Assembly (NCBI RefSeq): GCF_902806265.1
Contig: NZ_CADCVZ010000030.1
Coordinates: forward strand, 1-64,000
Origin: an uncultured Sphingomonas sp.
Lineage (GTDB): Bacteria; Pseudomonadota; Alphaproteobacteria; Sphingomonadales; Sphingomonadaceae
DNA: 64,000 nt
Direction: 5' to 3'
The notes beneath the pieces were generated by a model. That model ran no database searches and was not told the DNA's origin. It was given only the letters and a program-made list of their open reading frames with translations. Shown piece by piece: positions 26,301 through 33,919 of this stretch; the stretch's first letter is position 1, and every line of letters begins with the position of its first letter. The position numbers and the translations under genes are program-made.

Positions 26301-26325
26301 CGCATGAAGGCCAAGGCGACTCGCC

Positions 26326-27048
26326 TTAGCGGCAGGCGCGCCACCCCGCTGGCCCGCGGTTCGCGGTGTCGAGGTGCAGGTGATCGCGGTGGGCGGCGTT
26401 GTAGTCGGGCGACAGCACGGTGGTGAACAGCCGGCAGGCGCCACCGCGGACACGACGCAGGAAGGCCTGCTCCTCCGCGCTGCCGCGCCAGTCGCGCAGC
26501 ACGGAAACGGTGCGGCCGTCAGCCAGGCGGAAGCCGAGAATGTCGACCGCGTCGGCAGTCGCATGCTCGCTCCAAGGACCCGCATTGCGGCCGTAGAGCC
26601 GGCGGCAACTGAAGCTGCCGGCGTGCTGGATCGCGATCACGGCGACGCCGAAGTGATGGAGGGCGGCCGGCTGGATCACCCGCTCGTCCCACAGCAGGAG
26701 CGCGCTTGCCACCGGGCAACTGGTGACGAGGCCGGCTGGAGAAAAGCCGGCTTCGCGGGCGCGGCCTAGTCCCAGGCGTATGCCGTCCTCGTAACCGCAT
26801 TCCGTCCCGGCGGTGCGCGACGGCGCAGGCCGATCGGGGCTGCCTGCCGCGCTGAGCAGCGAACGGCATTGCGCCGGGGAGGAGCCGAGCGCAGCGAGTT
26901 TGGCGGCAGTGAAACGGCCGACGGGATCGTGAAGGTCGAGCCGGGTCCAGGGCAGGTCCTGCGGGTGGCGGTCGAACCAGGCGCGAAGCTCGATCACAGC
27001 CACCACCAGCAGGCTGAGCAGGACGAACCAGATGGCCCCCCGCCGCAT
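26326..27048 (-). CDS. Extensin-like C-terminal domain protein, membrane-anchored
   Basis: A 240-residue protein with an uncleaved N-terminal hydrophobic helix (residues 6-20). Six or more cysteines (CRSLL, ECGYED, SCPVAS, SCRRLYG, ACRLF) and the motifs HATADAVDILGF and HRDHLHLDT are those of the bacterial extensin-like family, which has a D-Ala-D-Ala-carboxypeptidase (LAS)-like metal site. A role on the cell wall is likely. It begins just before the stop of the Nudix gene upstream and is in the same direction. Confidence 0.85.
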   Translation of the reverse strand: MRRGAIWFVLLSLLVVAVIELRAWFDRHPQDLPWTRLDLHDPVGRFTAAKLAALGSSPAQCRSLLSAAGSPDRPAPSRTAGTECGYEDGIRLGLGRAREAGFSPAGLVTSCPVASALLLWDERVIQPAALHHFGVAVIAIQHAGSFSCRRLYGRNAGPWSEHATADAVDILGFRLADGRTVSVLRDWRGSAEEQAFLRRVRGGACRLFTTVLSPDYNAAHRDHLHLDTANRGPAGWRACR

Positions 27049-27074
27049 CGCCGCCCAAGGCCGAGCGCTGCGGA

Positions 27075-27806
27075 TCAGGCGCGCACCGCGTCCGTCAGGC
27101 GTTCGCGGGTGACCGGGTAGCCGAGATGGTCGGGGATGCGCAGCCACTTTTCCCCGCGCACCTCCTCGACCCAAGGGCTGATGGTCTCGATCGGATGGGC
27201 AAGGGCGTCCTCGCGCGCTTCCGCGAAGGAGCCGAAGCGGGCGAGCCGTTCGAGGTTGCGGACGGTGGGGAAGATGGCGCTGGCCTGTCCTGCCGCGATG
27301 CGTTCGAGCACGGCGGCAGCCCCGAGCCATTCGGCGGCGTCGCACTCGCCTTGCTGCGGGTGGAGCGGCCAATCGCCAGCCGGCGCTTGCGCGATGAAAA
27401 ATAGGGTGTCGAACCGGCGCGGCTGGTTGAAAGTCGGCCGCCAGCGGGCGAACGGCGTTAGCGAAGGCAAGTCGAGCTGCATGCCGTGACGCTCCAACAG
27501 CTCTGCAAAACTCGCTCCGGTATGAAGCGCCTGCTGGATCTCACCCGGATCGGTCGGAAGCGGCGCGAGGCCTACAGGGCAACCCGTCTCTTCAAGCGTT
27601 TCGCGGATGGCGGCGACCTTTCCGGCTTCCACCGCATCGGCAGCCAGCGCCCGGTCGCCCTCGTCGATCCGGCCGCCGGGGAAGACCATCGCCCCGCCCG
27701 CAAAAGCCATGCCGCGGGATCGAGTGACCATCAGCAACTCGGGCGGTCCGGCCGGAAGGTCGCGCATGACGACCAGGGTCGCGGCGGGGATGGCGTCGTC
27801 GCTCAT
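27075..27806 (-). CDS. Nudix hydrolase (NUDT19/CoA-type)
   Basis: A 243-residue protein. The Nudix box occurs in its divergent form, GGRIDEGDRALAADAVEAGKVAAIRETLEETGC, in which an insert of about ten residues separates GG from RETxEE, typical of the NUDT8/NUDT19 type. Substrates may be CoA derivatives or other nucleoside diphosphate compounds. ATG 27806 is chosen over an upstream ATG at 27824. It is transcribed with the extensin-like gene. Confidence 0.85.
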   Translation of the reverse strand: MSDDAIPAATLVVMRDLPAGPPELLMVTRSRGMAFAGGAMVFPGGRIDEGDRALAADAVEAGKVAAIRETLEETGCPVGLAPLPTDPGEIQQALHTGASFAELLERHGMQLDLPSLTPFARWRPTFNQPRRFDTLFFIAQAPAGDWPLHPQQGECDAAEWLGAAAVLERIAAGQASAIFPTVRNLERLARFGSFAEAREDALAHPIETISPWVEEVRGEKWLRIPDHLGYPVTRERLTDAVRA

Positions 27807-27833
27807 TGGCGCTGACCTAGGCACGGCCGAGGC

Positions 27834-27895
27834 AAAGAAAAAGGCCGGCCTCCGCTGGGGAGACCGGCCCTTGGCACTGCCGCAAAGGGCAGTGC
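27834..27895 (-). terminator. Tandem terminator hairpins after the lipoprotein gene
   Basis: Two hairpins follow the stop codon on the minus strand: GGCACTGCC/GGGCAGTGC type (27874-27895) and then GGGCCGG/CCGGCC (27843-27870), the latter ending in CCTTTTTCTTT, a clear intrinsic terminator. Confidence 0.85.
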
Positions 27896-27901
27896 GCCAT
27901 C

Positions 27902-28189
27902 TTACATGGCGTTGACGGCGGCGTTGGCTTCGACCGGGTTGGTCGCGTTCACGTCGGCCTCGTCGATCGCTTCTTCCTTGCGCTCGCCTTCGGCTTCCAG
28001 CGCGTCGGCCTGGTTCTCCAGGGTCGCGGCGGTCGCGCCCGAGGTGTTCTCGGCCATGCCCTCGAGGTTCTCGGACGCCGCCTCATAGTTCTCCTGGACG
28101 TTCTCGCCCAGCGAATCGTCGCCCGAGCCGCCGCAGGCCGCAAGCGCCAGCGAAGCCGCGCCAACCAGCGCGAAACTGATCTTCTTCAT
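27902..28189 (-). CDS. Small lipoprotein, Glu/Ala-rich
   Basis: A 95-residue lipoprotein. The signal peptide ends in the lipobox LALAAC (cysteine about residue 19), followed by GGSGDDSLGENVQENYEAASENLEG and a long acidic amphipathic helix (ATLENQADALEAEGERKEEAIDEAD). Function unknown. AAGGGGA precedes the ATG at 28189; an in-frame ATG at 28216 is less suitable. It is divergent from the tmRNA gene and has its own terminator. Confidence 0.8.
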   Translation of the reverse strand: MKKISFALVGAASLALAACGGSGDDSLGENVQENYEAASENLEGMAENTSGATAATLENQADALEAEGERKEEAIDEADVNATNPVEANAAVNAM

Positions 28190-28298
28190 GAGTGCTTTCC
28201 CCTTATGGTTCTTCATTAGCGGTACGGTTTATATCCGCTTGGCGGAGCAGAACGCCAGCCCTTTCGGTTCGGTTCCGTCACGGCCGCGGCTCCAAACC

Positions 28299-28326
28299 TT
28301 GAGAGTTACCGCAAAAAGGACTATCT
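28299..28326 (+). promoter_or_regulatory. Candidate sigma-70 promoter of the tmRNA gene
   Basis: TTGAGA (28299-28304) and CTATCT (28321-28326) are 16 bases apart, matching the alphaproteobacterial housekeeping consensus, with the acceptor piece of tmRNA starting just downstream. Confidence 0.5.
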
Positions 28327-28330
28327 GGAT

Positions 28331-28705
28331 GGGGCCGGGCAACCGGCTATGCTGGTAGAGTGTAGGTTGGAATAGGCACTTCGGACCCGGGGGGCAGTAC
28401 CCCGGCGCCTCCACCAGCAGCGGCGTGTGGGGAATATGAGCGGGGGCTCTTCCACGCGCCGTTGCTGATGGGGGCGAAACAGGATCGACGGGTGCAATAA
28501 AGGACTTGCTGCCAGCCGGTATGAGCACACCGTTGAAGGCTCATTCACACAAGTGCCAACGATAACGAGGCTCTTGCGATTGCTGCGTAACTGACGGCCT
28601 AACGGTCAGAGGTTACAAAGACAAAAGCGCGGTCGGACCCCACCGGGCAACAGAAGGGGAATCCAGCGGCACGGGAGGCGCCGGGCAACAGAAGCCTCCC
28701 ACCTT
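28331..28705 (+). ncRNA. ssrA: Two-piece (circularly permuted) tmRNA
   Basis: The gene has the permuted alphaproteobacterial order: acceptor piece first, coding piece second. The acceptor piece ends CGCCTCCACCA at 28416 with a T-arm CCGGG...CCCGG before it. The mature 5' end of the coding piece, GGGGGCG (28470-28476), pairs with CGCCTCC of the acceptor stem. The intervening 28417-28469 is an inverted repeat (CAGCGGCGTG.../...CGCGCCGTTGCTG) expected to be removed. The tag reads from GCC at 28555 to TAA at 28590: ANDNEALAIAA. Pseudoknot-like hairpins follow. It rescues stalled ribosomes and tags proteins for proteolysis. Outer ends are approximate. Confidence 0.95.
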
Positions 28706-28794
28706 CCCTTGTTCCCGTCGCGTTGCTGATTGAAAGCGGGCGGTGTGCCATCTACGTAAGGCACCGCAGGTTCGTTCTACAGGGGAAACGACGC

Positions 28795-29391
28795 ATGACC
28801 GCTTTTCGCCGCCTCGGCCTTCTCGCGCCGCTTGCCGCCGTCAGCCTCGCGGGGTGCGGCTTGAACTCCGTCCCGACCGCGGAGGAGAACGTCAACGCGA
28901 AATGGGCCAACGTTCAAAACCAGTATCAGCGCCGCTCGGACCTGTACGGCAACCTGGTGGAAACGGTGCGCGCCGCCGCCAACCAGGAACGCACGGTGCT
29001 GCGCGAGGTGACCGAGGCCCGGTCCCGCGCCAACTCGGTCCAGCTGACGCCCGACCAGCTGTCCGACCCGCAGGCAATCCAGCGCTATGCCGACGCCCAG
29101 GCGCGGCTGTCGGCGCCCCTGGTGTTCCGCCAGTTGCAGGAGGCCTACCCGCAGCTCCAGGCCAACGCCAACTTCCGCGACCTCCAGTCGCAGATCGAGG
29201 GTACGGAGAACCGCATCGCCATCTCGCGCCAGGATTATAACGAGGCGGTGCAGGGGTATAACACCACCATCCGCACCTTCCCCGACGCGATCGGCGCCAG
29301 GATCATCCACGGCGCCAAGCCCAAGGTGCCGTTCCAAGCGATTACGCCTGGCGCGGAAACGGCGCCGCGGATCGACTTCAACGCGAGCTAG
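28795..29391 (+). CDS. lemA: LemA-family lipoprotein
   Basis: A 198-residue protein with a lipoprotein signal (VSLAGC, Cys about residue 19). The mature part (NVNAKWANVQNQYQRRSDLYGNLVETVRAA and YNEAVQGYNTTIRTFP) is the LemA coiled-helix bundle. It is the first gene of a LemA-TPM-TPM-Nudix series; LemA and TPM proteins are frequently paired and are thought to act at the membrane, but their role is unclear. AGGGGAA precedes the ATG. Confidence 0.93.
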   Translation: MTAFRRLGLLAPLAAVSLAGCGLNSVPTAEENVNAKWANVQNQYQRRSDLYGNLVETVRAAANQERTVLREVTEARSRANSVQLTPDQLSDPQAIQRYADAQARLSAPLVFRQLQEAYPQLQANANFRDLQSQIEGTENRIAISRQDYNEAVQGYNTTIRTFPDAIGARIIHGAKPKVPFQAITPGAETAPRIDFNAS

Positions 29392-29403
29392 AGCGCGTCC
29401 GGT

Positions 29404-29437
29404 GGCCCACCTTCGTCATCCCGGCGGAGGCCGGGAT
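29404..29437. repeat. Palindromic intergenic repeat
   Basis: GTCATCCCGGC and GCCGGGATCCC form an imperfect inverted repeat between lemA and the TPM gene. The same ATCCCGGC/GCCGGGAT core recurs at 33889-33918 and about 47210-47245. Confidence 0.75.
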
Positions 29438-29488
29438 CCCGTGCGGCAACCGTATCTCGGCCTTGGCCCCCATCGAAGTGGTACGTTG

Positions 29489-30328
29489 ATGGGGACCCTG
29501 CGCCGGGGTAACGGCTGGTGGCTGCTGTTGCTCCTAAGCGTTGTCGTTCTGTTGGCCGCACCCGCCGCCGCACAGGAGTTCCCCAAGCTGACCGGCCGCG
29601 TCGTCGACGGCGCGAACCTGCTCTCGCCGGCGGACGAGGCGGAGCTGACGGGGGAGCTGCAGAACCTAGAGCAGCGGTCGAGCCGGCAGCTGGTGGTGGC
29701 GACGGTGCCATCGCTCGGCGGGTTCGAGATCGAAGATTATGGCTACCGGCTCGGCCGAGCGTGGGGGATCGGGCAGAAGGAGGCCGACAATGGGGCCATC
29801 CTGCTGGTTGCGCCCAATGAGCGTAAGGTGCGGGTCGAGGTCGGCTTGGGGCTGGAGCCGATCCTGACCGATGCCTTCTCCAACCGGGTGATCGATGAAG
29901 CGATCATCCCGCGGTTCAAGGCCAATGATTACCCGGGCGGCATCAAGGCCGGGGTGGATGCGCTGATCGCCCAGCTGCAAGCGCCGCCGGAGGTCGCGGA
30001 ACGGCAGGCGCTGGAAGCAGCGCAGGCGAGGGCGCAGCGGGGATCGCAGCGGGGCAGCGGCGGTCCCGGCCTGGGTGCGATCCTGTTCTGGGGGCTCATC
30101 ATCCTGTTCGTGATCCTGCCGCTGATCCGCGGGCTGGGCGGCGGGCGCAAGTATCGCGGGCGGCGGCGGCGGCGCGGCTGGGGCGGGCCGGTGATCATCT
30201 GGGGTCCGGGCTTCGGCGGCGGCGGCGGCTTCGGTGGAGGAGGCTTCGGCGGCGGTGGAGGCGGGTTCGGCGGCTTCTCTGGGGGCGGCGGTGGCTTCGG
30301 CGGCGGGGGCGCGTCCGGGTCGTGGTGA
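29489..30328 (+). CDS. TPM-domain (YgcG-type) membrane protein with Gly-rich tail
   Basis: A 279-residue protein with a signal peptide (residues 1-28), a TPM domain (about 30-165: VVDGANLLSPADEAEL, SRQLVVATVPSLGG, ILLVAPNERKVRVEVG), one transmembrane helix (about 190-210) and an Arg-rich then Gly/Phe-rich tail (FGGGGGFGGGG repeats). This is the YgcG architecture, function unknown but associated with LemA. The stop overlaps the next TPM gene's GTG start by four bases. Confidence 0.93.
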   Translation: MGTLRRGNGWWLLLLLSVVVLLAAPAAAQEFPKLTGRVVDGANLLSPADEAELTGELQNLEQRSSRQLVVATVPSLGGFEIEDYGYRLGRAWGIGQKEADNGAILLVAPNERKVRVEVGLGLEPILTDAFSNRVIDEAIIPRFKANDYPGGIKAGVDALIAQLQAPPEVAERQALEAAQARAQRGSQRGSGGPGLGAILFWGLIILFVILPLIRGLGGGRKYRGRRRRRGWGGPVIIWGPGFGGGGGFGGGGFGGGGGGFGGFSGGGGGFGGGGASGSW

Positions 30329-31002
30329 AGCTCACAATCAGCGACGAGGATCACGCGCGGGTCAGCCGGGCGATCGCCGCGGCCGAGGCCAAGAGCGACG
30401 GCGAGATCGTCACCATGGTCAGCGAGTTGTCGGACGCCTACCACGACGTCGGGCTGCACTGGGCGGTGGCGGCGCTGATCGGCGTGCTGGCCTGGGCGGC
30501 CGCCTTCCCGCGGGCCCTTGAGAATATTTGGCGTGGGCTGTTCGGCGGCTGGGGCAGCACGCCGGGTCTGGGGTCGCTGCTGTTTTTCCTGATGTTCGTA
30601 GCGGTGCTGGTCTTTACCGTGGTGCTGCTGGCGCTCCGCTATATGCCGCTGCGGCTCCTGCTGACTCCCGGCGCAACCAAAACCCGGCGGGTGCGGCGGC
30701 GGGCGGTGGCGCTGTTCAAGGCGGCCGCCGAGCGGCGCACCGTAGGGCGGACCGGCATCCTCATCTATCTCTCGACCGGCGAGCACCGGGCGGAGATCGT
30801 CGCGGACGAGGCCATCGTGCAGGTGACCACCCCGGACACCTGGGGCGAAGCGATGGCGGCGCTGATCGCCGAGGTGCATGAAGGGCGAACAGCCGCAGGC
30901 ATGGTGGCGGCGATCGGCATCGTCGGCGAGGTGCTCGGCCAGCACTTCCCACGCTCGGCGACCGACACCAACGAGATCCCCGACAAGCTGATCGAGCTGT
31001 GA
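30325..31002 (+). CDS. TPM-domain membrane protein, second of pair
   Basis: A 225-residue protein starting with GTG in the GTGA overlap with its neighbour. It has no signal peptide; the TPM domain is split: an N-terminal part (KLTISDEDHARVSRAIAAAEAKSDGEIVTMVSEL), two membrane helices (about 45-65 and 83-108) and a C-terminal part (GILIYLSTGEHRAEIVADEAI). Found beside YgcG-like proteins in many alphaproteobacteria. Its stop overlaps the Nudix gene's start by four bases. Confidence 0.9.
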   Translation: MKLTISDEDHARVSRAIAAAEAKSDGEIVTMVSELSDAYHDVGLHWAVAALIGVLAWAAAFPRALENIWRGLFGGWGSTPGLGSLLFFLMFVAVLVFTVVLLALRYMPLRLLLTPGATKTRRVRRRAVALFKAAAERRTVGRTGILIYLSTGEHRAEIVADEAIVQVTTPDTWGEAMAALIAEVHEGRTAAGMVAAIGIVGEVLGQHFPRSATDTNEIPDKLIEL

Positions 31003-31544
31003 CCCTCGACCCCGACTTCGACGCGCCGGAGGAGGTGCGCTGGCAGGGGCGTTTCGTCCGCGCGGTGACCCGCGGCAAGTGGGAGTATGCGGGCCGGGTG
31101 GGCGGGGTGCGCGCGGTGGTGATCCTGGCCGAGCATGAGAGCCGCTACATTCTGGTCGAGCAGCACCGGGCGCCGCTCGGTGGGCGGTGCCTGGAGCTCC
31201 CGGCGGGGCTGGTCGGCGACCATGATCCGAGCGCTACGATCGAGGACACCGCGGTACGCGAGCTTGAGGAAGAGGCCGGCTTCACCGCGGCAAGGATTGA
31301 GCGGCTCGGCGACTTTCATGCCTCGCCCGGGATGCTGTCCGAAAGCTTCACCCTGGTACGCGCGCATGACGTGCGGAAGGTTGGAGCGGGCGGCGGGGTC
31401 CAGGGCGAGGAGGAGATCGAGGTCCACCTAGTGCCGAGGGCCGAGATCGCCGGGTTCGTTGCTGCCAAGCGGGCCGAGGGCGTGGCCATGGACGTCAAGT
31501 TGCTGCTCTTGCTGGCGCCCGGATGGCTTGATAAATCATCTTGA
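30999..31544 (+). CDS. Nudix hydrolase, ADP-ribose pyrophosphatase-like
   Basis: A 181-residue enzyme. The Nudix box GLVGDHDPSATIEDTAVRELEEEAGF retains the RELEEEAG core. The flanking strands (ILVEQHRAPLGGRCLELPAGL and LGDFHASPGMLSESFTLVRA) match the NudF/ADP-ribose diphosphatase group, which hydrolyses ADP-ribose to AMP and ribose 5-phosphate. Translationally coupled (GTGA) to the TPM gene, last of the four-gene series. Confidence 0.88.
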   Translation: MTLDPDFDAPEEVRWQGRFVRAVTRGKWEYAGRVGGVRAVVILAEHESRYILVEQHRAPLGGRCLELPAGLVGDHDPSATIEDTAVRELEEEAGFTAARIERLGDFHASPGMLSESFTLVRAHDVRKVGAGGGVQGEEEIEVHLVPRAEIAGFVAAKRAEGVAMDVKLLLLLAPGWLDKSS

Positions 31545-31667
31545 GTTCAGGCACTTAGGCTATCGCAATCTGCGCAAACCACCGCTCGTCGGTTTGTCGA
31601 AGCTGCGCTTGCGGGTTCGTTCCGCGGGCGGCCAGCATAAGTCACACGAGGGGCTCAAGAAGGCGAG

Positions 31668-33839
31668 ATGATGATCAGGCACATGCTTATGGCGGGCACC
31701 GCGCTCGCGGCGCTATCGGGATGCGCGACCACCACTGCAGGAACGGATACGATGGCGACCACAGCAGAGGCCGCTGCGGAGGCCGCACCCGCGGCGATGG
31801 TGGCGGTTCCCAACAACATCCTCCTGGCCGAGTGGACGGGACCCTACGACGGCGTTCCGCCGTGGGATCAGGTCAAGCCCGAGCTGTTCGCCGAGGCCTT
31901 CCAGTTCTCCATCGACGAGCAGCGCCGCGAGTATCAGGCGATCGCCAACAACGCCGAGGCGCCGACCTTCGCCAACACGATGGAGGCGATGGAACGCGCC
32001 GGGCAGCGGCTCGGCCGGGTGCAGGCGGTGTTTGGCGTGATGACCGACAACTTGTCCACGCCGGCCTACCAGGCGCTGGACAAGGAATGGTCGCCCAAGC
32101 TGTCGGCCGCCAGCGACGAGATCACGCTGGACCCGAAGCTGTTCGCCCGGGTGGAGACGCTCTACAACAATCGGGCGAGCCTCGGCCTGGATGCCAAGCA
32201 GACCCGGTTGCTGGAGCGGAGCTACAATTATTTCGTGCGCAACGGCGCCAAGCTCTCGCCGGAGCAGAAGCAGCAGCTGAGCGGCTACAATCAGCAGCTC
32301 GCTTCGCTGTTCTCGGACTTCAATTCGCGGCTGCTGGCCGACGAGGGGACTTTCCTTCAGGCGAGCGCGGCTGAGATGGCCGGGGTGCCGCAGGACGTGC
32401 GCGACGCGGCGGCGGCGACCGCCAAGGACAAGGGACTGCCCGCAGGCAGCTTTGCCATCCGCAACACGCGCTCGGCGGTGGAGCCGGTGCTGACTTTCGG
32501 CAGCAACCGCGCGCTGCGGCAGAAAGTGTGGCAGGCGTTCGCCGGCCGCGGCGACAATGGCGGGGCCAACGACACCAACCAGCTCATTTCCCAGATCGTC
32601 AAGTTGCGGGCTGATCGCGCGAAGCTGCTCGGCTTCGGCAGCCATGCCGAATGGCGGATGCAGGATACGATGGCCAAGTCGCCCGACAAGGCGATGGAGC
32701 TGATGATGCGGGTGTGGCCCGCCGCGGTCGCGCGGGTGAAGGAAGAGGTGGCCGACCAGCAGCCGTTCGCCCGCCGCGACAGCGTGCGCACGATCGAGCC
32801 ATGGGACTTCCGCTATTATCAGGAGAAGGTCCGCAAGGCGAAGTACGACCTCTCGGAAGACGAGATCAAGCCGTACATGCAGCTGTCGAACCTGGTCGAC
32901 GGCATGTTCTGGTCGGCCGGCCAGCTGTACGGGCTCCAGTTCAAGGAGAACACGGGCGCGGTGCCGGTCTTCCACCCGGACGTGCGCACCTACGAGGTGA
33001 CCCGCGCCGGCCAGCCGGTCGGGTTGTTCTACCTCGACACCTATGCCCGTGAAGGCAAACGGTCTGGCGCGTGGATGACGACCTATCGCAGCCGCGCGCG
33101 GCTGCTGGGCGACGACCTGGTGCTGGCGTCCAACAACAACAACTTCACCAAGCCGGAAGCGGGCAGGCCCGTGTTGATCAGCCTGGACGATGCGTCCACG
33201 CTGTTTCACGAGTTCGGACACGCCATCCACTTCCTGCTGGTGGACGTGAACTACCCTAGCCTGGGCGGGGCGCAGCGCGACTTCGTCGAGTTCCCCAGCC
33301 AGGTGAACGAGAATTGGTTGCTGACCCGACCGGTGCTGGACCGCTTCGCCAAGCATTATCGGACCGGGCAGCCGATGCCCAAGGCGCTGGTCGACAAGAT
33401 CGAGAAGTCGGAAACCTTCAACCAGGGCTTCGCGACAGTGGAATATCTGTCGTCCGCACTGGTCGACATGAAGCTGCACACCGATCCGAACGGGGTGGTC
33501 GATCCGGACGCGTTCGAGAAGAAGACGCTGGCGGACCTCGGCATGCCGCGCGAGATCGTCATGCGGCACCGGCTGCCGCAGTTCGGGCACCTGTTCTCGA
33601 GCGACGCCTACTCGGCCGGTTACTACTCTTACCTATGGTCGGAGACGATGGACGCGGACGCTTGGGCGGCGTTTGAGGAGACTGGCGATCCGTTCGACAA
33701 GAAGACCGCGGATGCGTTCCGGACGTTCCTGTTGTCGACCGGGAACGAGACGGACCGGGCGGAAGCCTATCGCCAGTTCCGCGGGCGCGACCCGGACGTG
33801 ACCGCGCTGCTGAAGCGGCGTGGATTTCCGGTCAACTAA
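31668..33839 (+). CDS. M3-family zinc metallopeptidase (Dcp-like), lipoprotein
   Basis: A 723-residue peptidase of the M3 (thimet oligopeptidase/peptidyl-dipeptidase) family. Zn motif HEFGHAIH starts at about residue 514, with the third ligand Glu in the following EFPSQVNENWLL helix. The N-terminus is a lipoprotein signal (ALSGCATTT), so the enzyme acts in the periplasm as Dcp homologues do, trimming dipeptides from peptide C-termini. Length fits the family. Monocistronic; a palindromic element follows. Confidence 0.93.
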   Translation: MMIRHMLMAGTALAALSGCATTTAGTDTMATTAEAAAEAAPAAMVAVPNNILLAEWTGPYDGVPPWDQVKPELFAEAFQFSIDEQRREYQAIANNAEAPTFANTMEAMERAGQRLGRVQAVFGVMTDNLSTPAYQALDKEWSPKLSAASDEITLDPKLFARVETLYNNRASLGLDAKQTRLLERSYNYFVRNGAKLSPEQKQQLSGYNQQLASLFSDFNSRLLADEGTFLQASAAEMAGVPQDVRDAAAATAKDKGLPAGSFAIRNTRSAVEPVLTFGSNRALRQKVWQAFAGRGDNGGANDTNQLISQIVKLRADRAKLLGFGSHAEWRMQDTMAKSPDKAMELMMRVWPAAVARVKEEVADQQPFARRDSVRTIEPWDFRYYQEKVRKAKYDLSEDEIKPYMQLSNLVDGMFWSAGQLYGLQFKENTGAVPVFHPDVRTYEVTRAGQPVGLFYLDTYAREGKRSGAWMTTYRSRARLLGDDLVLASNNNNFTKPEAGRPVLISLDDASTLFHEFGHAIHFLLVDVNYPSLGGAQRDFVEFPSQVNENWLLTRPVLDRFAKHYRTGQPMPKALVDKIEKSETFNQGFATVEYLSSALVDMKLHTDPNGVVDPDAFEKKTLADLGMPREIVMRHRLPQFGHLFSSDAYSAGYYSYLWSETMDADAWAAFEETGDPFDKKTADAFRTFLLSTGNETDRAEAYRQFRGRDPDVTALLKRRGFPVN

Positions 33840-33840
33840 G

Positions 33841-33918
33841 CGTCACCCGGCGAAGGCCGAGGTCCCAGCCGGTTAGGACTGAGCGCCGTCTGGGATCCCG
33901 GCCTTCGCCGGGATGACG
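33841..33918. repeat. Long intergenic palindrome
   Basis: The left arm GTCACCCGGCGAAGGCCG... and right arm ...CGGCCTTCGCCGGGATGAC are complementary over roughly 27 bases, with a central spacer of about 22 bases. It lies between two convergent genes and shares its core with the elements at 29404 and 47157. It may act as a bidirectional terminator. Confidence 0.8.
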
Positions 33919-33919
33919 G

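Noticed and set aside
29929-30945. Proline-rich minus-strand frame opposite the TPM genes
   Set aside because: The proline runs are the antisense of the Gly-rich tail; no evidence for expression.
31713-33590. A 625-codon frame on the minus strand opposite the M3 peptidase
   Set aside because: It is antisense to a clear gene with intact HEFGH motif; composition (His/Arg/Leu/Val) is that of a reversed high-GC gene.
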